38,898 nt of DNA from Lachnospiraceae bacterium. Lineage in GTDB: Bacteria > Bacillota > Clostridia > Lachnospirales > Lachnospiraceae. Position 1 is the first letter of the stretch. Every line of letters starts with the position of its first letter. The notes under the pieces were generated by a model, which saw only the letters and a program-made list of their open reading frames with translations, made no database searches and was not told where the DNA came from. The position numbers and the translations under genes are program-made. The stretch spans positions 1 through 38,898 of the forward strand of contig JAILQX010000014.1 of assembly GCA_024698705.1 (NCBI GenBank). Reading direction: 5' to 3'. Below, one piece after another: positions 32,555 to 38,898 of the stretch.

Positions 32555-34159
32555 TTATTCAATCTCTTCTACCGTAACGCCAAGGGCTATGAAGATATCC
32601 TTTGTCCTCATGAATCCTGCAAAGCCACTATTGTTATCTTCTTTCTTAAGTTCTTCCATGGCATCTTTATACTTCTCTGACTTTATATCTATTACAGGGA
32701 TATACATGTTATATCTCTTTCCCATATATGTGAATGTACAGTTCTTAGCAACATTACCAGTTTCAAAAAGAACTTTCATCAATGCAGGAGAAAGACAGAT
32801 GTTTCTTCCAAAGTCTATTGTTACAGCTCCTGTTTTTGATGTTCTCATAAGAGAGTTTATCTGTCTGGTGAGCATATCTGAGGTGATACCCTGATAAGGT
32901 GGGGTCTCATCTGAATCGTTGCTGTTATCTGAGGTGTCATTATCATTATTCTGTTCAGGCACACCACCCAGTATGATAACGCTCCCTTCAGGCTTAATTT
33001 TATATGAAAAATGATGTAACGGATCAATGTTTAAATCAGGATGATCTATCATAGACTGTGCGGATGTTCCGGATTTATAATAGATCACACTGCCTGTAAA
33101 TGAATCTAAAACAACAGGGTCTTTAAACGCACCTTCTTCCCCGTTTGGGCTCCCACCATCACCAACGGCTGCACCGATGCCATATAACCCATAGCTGTCT
33201 GATCCTCCTGCGGCAGCTTTCACACTAGCATCTCCACTTACTGTAAGCGAACTACGGTTAATATCGCCTGAAGAACAACCTCCTCCAATTCCGGGTCCTG
33301 CTTCTCCTCCGGTCGCAATCACTGTTCCTCCACTTATTTCTACTGTTCCTGTTCCACCCACTCCTCCACCGATTCCGGCTCCTAAACGTCCTCCGGTCGC
33401 TGTTACATTTCCTCCGTATATTCTTACTGTTCCGGGTTCATTACTTCCGCCACCGATTCCGGCTCCTCCATTTCCTCCGGTCGCGATTACTGTTCCACCA
33501 CATATTTTTACTGTTCCATTTCCAATAAATCCGCCTCCGATTCCGGCTGCTTCACTTCCTCCGTTCGCTGTTACCGTTCCTCCTTCAATGACGATATCGT
33601 TTCCATCTTTGTAATCTCCGCCACCGATCCCGGCTGCATAAATGCTTCCGCTCGCTGTAAGAGAGTCCGGTATATCATTCTGACTTGGATCCTCATCTTT
33701 TATAGTCAATGTTCCGCCATTTTCTTTCTGAAGGCCTGCACACAAACATCCGGATTTAAGCGTATTGGTTCCATCAAGTTCTATATCTACATTTCCTACA
33801 CCGGTTGTTTTTATGGCAGTCTCACCACAAATCCTCGGCCGAGTATTGGAATCTCCGGTATTTGATACATCAATATTCAAATCTCTTATCGTTACCTTTG
33901 CCGCATTTTCTCCCGTACCGGATGAATTGATCGTTATTGTATTGGATGTTGATGTTCCTGTTATAACGGTTTCCGTGGTTTCACGTTCATTTTGCACACC
34001 GTCCTGTGTTACAATTCTGACACCGTCTGCATCAGAATCAACTATGATAGATCCATCTCCAATATCATAATCAGCTGCCAGCGATAAAATAGGCATGTGT
34101 GCAAACAATATTGTTGCAACCGATATTCCGAGTAACTGTTTAACGATCTTGTTTTTCAT
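32555..34159 (-). CDS. Secreted GIGGG-repeat protein, paralog 2
   Basis: Second tandem copy, 534 residues. It shares with paralog 1 the signal peptide, the first 100 residues almost unchanged, and the C-terminal 115-residue domain (about four differences: T/K, N/S, I/E and E/K). The central part again has five GIGGG repeats but with many substitutions (SEAAGIGGGFIG, RLGAGIGGGVGG, AGPGIGGGCSS). The ATG at 34159 follows GGAGGGG-type Shine-Dalgarno sequence. The 224 bases separating it from paralog 1 contain the conserved leader of paralog 1 and a terminator. Confidence 0.85.
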   Translation of the reverse strand: MKNKIVKQLLGISVATILFAHMPILSLAADYDIGDGSIIVDSDADGVRIVTQDGVQNERETTETVITGTSTSNTITINSSGTGENAAKVTIRDLNIDVSNTGDSNTRPRICGETAIKTTGVGNVDIELDGTNTLKSGCLCAGLQKENGGTLTIKDEDPSQNDIPDSLTASGSIYAAGIGGGDYKDGNDIVIEGGTVTANGGSEAAGIGGGFIGNGTVKICGGTVIATGGNGGAGIGGGSNEPGTVRIYGGNVTATGGRLGAGIGGGVGGTGTVEISGGTVIATGGEAGPGIGGGCSSGDINRSSLTVSGDASVKAAAGGSDSYGLYGIGAAVGDGGSPNGEEGAFKDPVVLDSFTGSVIYYKSGTSAQSMIDHPDLNIDPLHHFSYKIKPEGSVIILGGVPEQNNDNDTSDNSNDSDETPPYQGITSDMLTRQINSLMRTSKTGAVTIDFGRNICLSPALMKVLFETGNVAKNCTFTYMGKRYNMYIPVIDIKSEKYKDAMEELKKEDNNSGFAGFMRTKDIFIALGVTVEEIE

Positions 34160-34374
34160 CTTTCCCCTCCGCATTTTTAATTTGTTGAAAATCATTCCCT
34201 TTGAATGTGCTTCTACTAATTAATTGCAAAACTTTTCATTTTTACTCACTTTTTTCAAAAACTTTTTTGAAAACTTGAATGCAAAACTAACTTCATGTAC
34301 ATCCCTTCGCCTATCAGCTATGCAAAACTCATTTCCGGTTTGCGGATTATCTTCCATACTTCTTAACTTTTAAA

Positions 34375-34460
34375 TGAAACAGGCGCCGGTTGTGATATGT
34401 ACCCTCCTTACTGGTCTGTCCAGTAAAGAGGGTACATATCATTGTCCGACGCCTGTTTCA
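34375..34460. repeat. 86-nt near-perfect hairpin element
   Basis: The outer arms pair over 15 bp with one mismatch (from TGAAACAGGCG to CGCCTGTTTCA). After a small internal loop the inner arms pair over 22 bp with one mismatch (TGATATGTACCCTC..CTGG to CCAG..GAGGGTACATATCA), closed by the loop TCTGT. No T run follows on either strand, so it is not a simple terminator. The right outer arm and flank, CGACGCCTGTTTCAAACT, recur exactly at 36814-36831. Confidence 0.85.
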
Positions 34461-34477
34461 AACTTTCGATATCTGTT

Positions 34478-34904
34478 TTAAGTAAATAGCTTTTCAGGTC
34501 TTATTATATTTTGAACCACATCCGAATACTTATTATTCTTGAATCCATTTGACGTTATAAGAGTGATATGTATAGCCTTACCTGTACGTACCTCCTCTAT
34601 AAAAGTTTCCACCTTATTTGTAAGAATATTGCCCTCAGACGGCTGAACGCTTCAAGCCAGTCCTTTGGGATCGTAAGCGTTTTATCACCATAGTATTTAA
34701 GTGACTCATTAAAAGCTTTAAGCTGATTACGTGTCTTCTCATCCGGGATCCCAGTGGTATAGAATGAAAATCGTTCATTAAAGAATCCTTTGATAAGAAA
34801 AGTCTTTCCGACACGACGTCTCCCAAAAACAACCAGAAATTCCGGTCTTTTAGACTCAAGACACTGTATTAATATATCCTGTTCCCTCTTCCAATCATAC
34901 TCAT
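34478..34904 (-). pseudogene. Decayed AAA ATPase (archaeal-ATPase/DUF234 type)
   Basis: Remnant of an ATP-binding protein. An ATG at 34904 with a good AGAGGTGA site is out of frame with the body, which begins EYDWKREQDIL and contains the Walker A motif GRRRVGKTFLI. The N-terminal part runs to about LEAFSRLR near 34640. Translation then continues only in another frame as GNILTNKVETFIEEVR and ITLITSNGFKNNKYSDVVQ to a stop at 34478, which is the normal C-terminal end of this family. Several hundred residues of the middle are missing. So there is one early frameshift plus a large internal deletion. Relatives are common accessory genes in Lachnospiraceae (from memory). Confidence 0.8.
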
Positions 34905-34920
34905 AATGGCGTCACCTCTT

Positions 34921-34996
34921 TATAATCTGCTAAAATATGCCATTTTTTATATGTTTCAGCAGATTATAGAGCATTTTTGCCGCATAATCTGCTGAA
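34921..34996. repeat. Inverted and direct AATCTGCT repeats upstream of decayed ATPase
   Basis: TATAATCTGCT (34921-34931) and AGCAGATTATA (34958-34968) form a perfect 11-bp inverted repeat with a 26-bp spacer, and ATAATCTGCTGAA (34984-34996) is a third copy. It lies just upstream of the ribosome site of the pseudogene, so it may have been its operator. Confidence 0.75.
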
Positions 34997-35036
34997 TTTC
35001 GCTTTTACTCTATCATTTTACTGCAAATAATCAAGT

Positions 35037-35168
35037 CTAAACATGTCTGCGCTCGTTCTGAAGCATTCTTTCAAGATCCTTCTTGTTATGACTCAGGACT
35101 TCCATCTTCGCAAGATTCAGCGTTGCCTCCGATAACGGTCTTAGCCCGAATAACTTCAGATATAACGG
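35037..35168 (-). other. In-frame 43-codon extension beyond the AAA/DUF4143 stop
   Basis: After the TGA at 35169-35171 the same frame stays open for 43 codons (LKLFGLRPLSEATLNLAKMEV, then NKKDLERMLQNERRHV) with protein-like composition, ending at TAG 35037. It may be the tail of an ancestral longer protein, or a fragment of another gene. No start or ribosome site of its own is visible. Confidence 0.3.
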
Positions 35169-36464
35169 TCAATCCTTAAGACAACACAGCGGAACAACAT
35201 AAACGCCATTTTCCAGCCGATACGCCACCTTATTCTTCGTTACAACCATAAGAAATGCCGGTTTTCCCGTCCTCTCCCAATCAATATCATCCGCAATCTT
35301 GATAAGGTTGTCAGCGGCTTTCCTTATATCATCTTCACCACCAAGCTTTACTTCAATAAGTGCCCAAGAGCCATCTGCAAATTGAAGAACAGCATCCGCT
35401 TCGCGCTTTTTTGAATCTCGGTATTTATAAACATGAGCTCCTATCACATCCGCATATACTCTGAGATCATGTACTACCAGAGATTCAAACAACAATCCAA
35501 ATGTTGTTATATCCTTAAATACTCCTTCCGGTGTAATACCTAAAGCTGCAGCCCCAATTGACGGATCCGTAAAATGTCTTGTTTCTTTCGTCCTGATGGC
35601 AGTCCGGCTCCTGAGATTGGGATTCCACGCAGGTAGTTCTTCGATGACATAAAGATTTCTTAGTGCATTCAGATATTTTGCAAATACGTCTTTATCGAAG
35701 GTCTCATCACTTCCTGCACAGTCCTCCAAGAGCGTCGTATCAGCCGCAGCTATGGAAACATTTCTAGCATACGAGCGCATAAGTTTCCTTGCTTTCTGCT
35801 CATCCCTCTTGAGAGGTATGTCTTTCAATGAGAAAATATCGTCTGTAACAACTACTTCGTAATAATCCCTTGCCTGTGCCAGAGCTACATCCTTATCCTT
35901 TCCTATTGCAACCGGCCATCCGCCCCTGCAAACATAGTATGCATAGTCATTTATATCCTTCTTTGACATTGCCTGGGAAAATTTTCCATTTTTTAGATCC
36001 AGCAAAGATACAGAACCATTACTGTCTCCCGTTTCATAAAGAGACATTGTCCTCATCATCTTTCGTATGATTCTTCCGTTCCCTGTATGTCTACTACTTT
36101 CGTCATCTAACTTAGTTTTTGTCTTATCAGTCACACTACCGGTAAGAATATACTGCCCAAAATCTCCGGTTTTATCTACCTCATATTTTACCTGATCCCA
36201 AATAAACGATACGTGCTGCCACTCATCAACCAATATAGGTTTCGGTCCATAGTTTAAAAAGTTGGCCGGTGATATCTTCGCCAATTCAATAAATTCATTT
36301 CTTGATTCCAATGGCATCAAATCAATAACCGTTTTCGCATACCTCTTAGCAGTAGTAGATTTTCCACACCATTTGGGGCCCACGATCACAAGTGCTCCTT
36401 TGCTCTTAAGCGTAAACTCAACTATACTATCAAATAATCTGCTGATATATTCTTTCTCGCTCAT
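35169..36464 (-). CDS. AAA ATPase with DUF4143 domain
   Basis: Cytosolic ATP-binding protein of 431 residues. Walker A GPKWCGKST (29-37) and Walker B PILVDEW (D80, E81) open an AAA domain. The C-terminal DUF4143 part ends in a PD-(D/E)XK-like pattern (READAVLQF, then ALIEVKLGG), which may be a degenerate nuclease fold. The role is unknown; the family is widespread on accessory DNA of anaerobes and proposed to act in toxin-antitoxin or defence settings (from memory, not established). Of several in-frame starts I prefer the ATG at 36464, with AAAAGGAG 10 bases upstream. The gene lies between a decayed ATPase and an IS-like repeat array. Confidence 0.88.
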   Translation of the reverse strand: MSEKEYISRLFDSIVEFTLKSKGALVIVGPKWCGKSTTAKRYAKTVIDLMPLESRNEFIELAKISPANFLNYGPKPILVDEWQHVSFIWDQVKYEVDKTGDFGQYILTGSVTDKTKTKLDDESSRHTGNGRIIRKMMRTMSLYETGDSNGSVSLLDLKNGKFSQAMSKKDINDYAYYVCRGGWPVAIGKDKDVALAQARDYYEVVVTDDIFSLKDIPLKRDEQKARKLMRSYARNVSIAAADTTLLEDCAGSDETFDKDVFAKYLNALRNLYVIEELPAWNPNLRSRTAIRTKETRHFTDPSIGAAALGITPEGVFKDITTFGLLFESLVVHDLRVYADVIGAHVYKYRDSKKREADAVLQFADGSWALIEVKLGGEDDIRKAADNLIKIADDIDWERTGKPAFLMVVTKNKVAYRLENGVYVVPLCCLKD

Positions 36465-36494
36465 TCCTGCAGCCACTCCTTTTCTTTTAATCAA

Positions 36495-36919
36495 CTTTAC
36501 CCTAAATCGGAAGAAAAATCAACTTTGAATCGGAAGAATGTGAGGTTTTTAATCGGAAGAATGTAAGCCTTTCGGTCGAAAAAATGTAGCAGTCAATAAA
36601 GGTGGATTGCAGCAGTCAAGAAAAGTAGACACGAAAAAAACTTTTTTGTTGTTTTATTTTTTCAAAAGTGGACATGAGTTTCACCTCCCATTAAAATTCG
36701 ATGTCCTAAACTACTTTTATAATGCAACATGATGTTCTTTTCAAAGAACGAATTTACTCATTAGTTCGCACGTTAACATTTCGTGTGTTTTTAAAGCTTC
36801 AGGCGCCGATATTCGACGCCTGTTTCAAACTCTCATACTGTATCATAATATATATCCAGAGCCTTTTTCAAGGCGCTGAAATCAACCCGCCTCTTTCTTA
36901 TTCATCCTGCAATGCTTAT
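36495..36919. repeat. 23-bp-periodic repeat array and IS-end-like sequence
   Basis: AATCGGAAGAA starts at 36505, 36528 and 36551, exactly 23 bp apart, with a degenerate fourth copy at 36574. AGCAGTCAA then starts at 36588 and 36611, again 23 bp apart, followed by AAAGTAGACAC and, further on, AAAGTGGACA (36665). Repeated subterminal motifs like these resemble the multi-repeat ends of IS21-family elements (from memory). No transposase gene is present. The right part of the interval holds a small hairpin CAGGCG/CGCCTG (36800-36822) related to the 86-nt hairpin at 34375. Confidence 0.65.
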
Positions 36920-38632
36920 TTATTTAATCTCTTCTACCGTAACGCCAAGGGCTTCGAAGATATCCCTTGTCCTCATGAAGCCTGCAAAGCCATTATTGTT
37001 ATCTTCTCTCTTAAGTTCTTCCATGGCATCTTTATACTTTTCTGACTTTATATCTATCACAGGGATATACATGTTATATCTCTTTCCCATATATGTGAAT
37101 GTACAGTTCTTTGCAACATTACCTGTTTCAAAAAGAACTTTCATCAATGCAGGAGAAAGACAGATGTTTCTTCCAAAGTCTATTGTCACAGTTCCTGTTT
37201 TTGATGTTCTCATAAGAGAGCTTATCTGTCTTGTGAGCATATCTGAAGTGATACCCTGATATGGTGGTGTCTCATCTGAATCGTTGCTGTTATCTGAGGT
37301 GTCATTATCATTATTCTGTTCAAGCAGACCACTCGGTATGATAACGCTCCCTTCAGTCTCAGTTTCAGGGGGAAGCTCTCCTATATAATTATGATTCGGA
37401 TCAATGTTTAATCTAGGATGATCTATCATAGACTGTACGGATGTTCCGGCTTTATAAAAGATCACACTGCCTGTAAATGATTCTGAAACATCAGGTTCTC
37501 TAAACGTACCTGGTTCATTTCCATGTCCACCACAACCAACGGCGGCACCGATGCCATAATTTACATTACCTATTCCTCCTGCGGCAGCTTTCACAATAGC
37601 ATCGTTACTTACTGTAAGTGAATTATTGTTACTATGAAATGGATCAAAACCTCCTCCAATTCCGGCTCCGTGGCTTCCTCCGGTCGCTGTTACGCTTCCT
37701 CCACTTATATCTACACTTCCGGCTCCCGCTACTCCGCCACCGATTCCGGCTCCGCCATATCCTCCGGTCGCGATCACTGTTCCTCCACTTATTTCTACTC
37801 TTCCGAGTTCATTCATTCCGCTACCGATTCCAGCTGCATTCTCTCCTCCGGTCGCTGTTACGCTTCCTCCTCTTATTTCTACTCTTCCGCTTCCACTAAA
37901 ACCGCCACCGATCCCAGTTCCGTCGCTTCCTCCGGTCGCTGTTACGCTTCCTCCTTCAATGACAATATCATTTCCATCTTTTTCACAGCCGCCACCAATT
38001 CCGGCTCCTTGACTACCTCCGGTCGCTGTTACGGTTCCTCCTTTAATGACGATATCATTTCCATCTTTTTCATAGCCGCCACCGATTCCGGCTCCGCCAT
38101 ATCCTCCGGTCGCTGTAAGAGCGGCAGGTATATCGTTCTGATTTGGATCCTCATCTTTTATAGTCAACGTTCCACCGTTTTCTTTCTGAAGACCTCCACA
38201 CAAAGCTCCGGATGCAAGCGTATTTGTTCCATCAAGTTCTATTGTTACATTCCCTGCACCTGCTGTTTTTATGGCAATCTCACCATATCCGTTAAGATTA
38301 TTTTCAGAATCATAAGAAAACTGATTTCCGGTATTTGATACATCAATATTCAAATCTCTGATTGTTACCTTTGCCGCATTTTCTCCCGTACCGGCTGAAT
38401 TGATCGTTATTGTATTGGATGTTGATGTTCCTGATATAACAGTTTCCGAAGTTTCAGGCTCATTTTGCACACTGTCCTGTGTTACAATTCTGACACCGTC
38501 TGCATCAGAATCAACTATGATAGATCCATTTCCAATATCATAAGGCGCTGCCAGCGATAATATAGGCATGTGTGCAAACAATATTGTTGCAACCGATATT
38601 CCAAGTAACTGTTTTACGATCTTGTTTTTCAT
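36920..38632 (-). CDS. Secreted GIGGG-repeat protein, paralog 3
   Basis: Third copy, 570 residues, longer because it has six GIGGG-type repeats instead of five; one has lost a glycine (AAGIGSGMNE) and two begin with EKDGNDIVI. The signal peptide, N-terminal 90 residues and C-terminal domain are nearly identical to the other copies (about five differences from paralog 1 in the last 115 residues). A GGAGGGG site precedes the ATG. Its leader up to about 38790 closely resembles that of paralog 1, while paralog 2 diverges sooner, so 1 and 3 may share the more recent ancestor or have exchanged ends. Confidence 0.85.
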   Translation of the reverse strand: MKNKIVKQLLGISVATILFAHMPILSLAAPYDIGNGSIIVDSDADGVRIVTQDSVQNEPETSETVISGTSTSNTITINSAGTGENAAKVTIRDLNIDVSNTGNQFSYDSENNLNGYGEIAIKTAGAGNVTIELDGTNTLASGALCGGLQKENGGTLTIKDEDPNQNDIPAALTATGGYGGAGIGGGYEKDGNDIVIKGGTVTATGGSQGAGIGGGCEKDGNDIVIEGGSVTATGGSDGTGIGGGFSGSGRVEIRGGSVTATGGENAAGIGSGMNELGRVEISGGTVIATGGYGGAGIGGGVAGAGSVDISGGSVTATGGSHGAGIGGGFDPFHSNNNSLTVSNDAIVKAAAGGIGNVNYGIGAAVGCGGHGNEPGTFREPDVSESFTGSVIFYKAGTSVQSMIDHPRLNIDPNHNYIGELPPETETEGSVIIPSGLLEQNNDNDTSDNSNDSDETPPYQGITSDMLTRQISSLMRTSKTGTVTIDFGRNICLSPALMKVLFETGNVAKNCTFTYMGKRYNMYIPVIDIKSEKYKDAMEELKREDNNNGFAGFMRTRDIFEALGVTVEEIK

Positions 38633-38795
38633 CTTTCCCCTCCGCTTTTTAAAAACATGGTAAAATCATTCCCTTTGAATGTGCTTCTACCAATTAATTG
38701 CAAAACTTTTCATTTTTACTCATTTTTTACAAAAATTTTTTCGAGGGGTATTTTTCTACCTGATCTTCCAATTTATATTCAAGGTTGATCCCAAC

Positions 38796-38833
38796 AAAAA
38801 ACAGATCATTCCCCTTAGCGAACAATCTGTTTT
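38796..38833 (-). terminator. Terminator of a gene beyond the right edge
   Basis: On the minus strand AAAACAGAT and ATCTGTTTT form a 9-bp stem with an 18-nt loop followed by TTTTTTG-type T run. It implies another minus-strand gene ending just right of the window. Confidence 0.7.
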
Positions 38834-38898
38834 CTCATGTGTATTAACTATTCTTTTTATGCTACCTTTTTACATAAAAGATCTGCCATGAAAGGTAA

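Noticed and set aside
34635-34859. 74-codon open frame on the minus strand
   Set aside because: It is an out-of-frame reading of the ATPase pseudogene; the Walker A motif and family similarity are in another frame.
36505-36619. 23-bp repeats as a CRISPR array
   Set aside because: Repeat cores are only 9-11 bases, spacers are about 12 bases and partly conserved, and no cas gene is present.

Overview
The window looks like a chromosome segment of a low-to-moderate-GC anaerobic Firmicute, most likely a xylan-degrading Lachnospiraceae (Butyrivibrio or a relative). The reasons are two beta-xylosidases with a xylose/arabinose-type catabolic cluster, a clostridial group-B-like [FeFe] hydrogenase, strong AGGAGG ribosome binding sites, and tRNA genes that do not encode CCA. 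The genus is an inference from gene content only.

Layout. (1) 1-3.1 kb: the 3' part of a sensor histidine kinase and an NSS-family sodium symporter. (2) 3.1-3.9 kb: six tRNA genes on the minus strand (Pro, Gly, Arg, His, Gln, Lys) behind a perfect TTGACA-N17-TATAAT promoter. (3) 4-8.5 kb, minus strand: GH3 glycosidase, THUMP-type RNA methyltransferase, RdgB and a YfcE-like phosphoesterase. (4) 6.3-20 kb: a pentose-oligosaccharide island holding GH3, an AraC regulator, a CUT1 sugar ABC importer without its own ATPase, a fucose/arabinose-type isomerase, a cupin-like DUF4867 protein, xylulokinase, a LacI regulator and a GH39 beta-xylosidase. The promoters carry readable operators: 21-bp-phased direct repeats in front of both AraC-adjacent transcription units, and a perfect 12-bp palindrome at the predicted start of the xylB transcript. 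(5) 20-23.2 kb: an unknown 95-residue protein, the hydrogenase, a HAAS-domain membrane protein and tRNA-Arg(ACG).

(6) 23.3-26.9 kb: AT-rich accessory DNA with a probably N-truncated large protein, then a tight plus-strand trio of DUF4417 protein, YwqJ-like deaminase toxin domain and putative immunity protein. (7) 26.9-28.1 kb: a 2H phosphoesterase/RNA-ligase-like protein and a YjbR-MGMT fusion. (8) 28.1-30.6 kb, minus strand: an operon of overlapping genes encoding an ECF sigma factor, a 34-residue single-helix peptide, an 8-helix membrane protein, a PrsW-like intramembrane protease and a two-helix protein. It looks like a self-contained envelope-signalling system. (9) 30.7-38.9 kb: three tandem paralogous secreted proteins with near-identical ends and variable GIGGG-repeat centres. 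The last two are separated by a decayed ATPase gene, an 86-nt near-perfect hairpin, an intact AAA/DUF4143 ATPase and a 23-bp-periodic repeat array that resembles an insertion-sequence end.

How the parts work together: the island probably imports xylo-oligosaccharides, trims them with GH3 and GH39 enzymes, isomerises the pentose and phosphorylates it to a pentose-5-phosphate, under AraC activation and LacI repression. The best candidates for undescribed biology are the sigma/PrsW operon, the DUF4417-deaminase-immunity module, and the recombination-prone paralog array.
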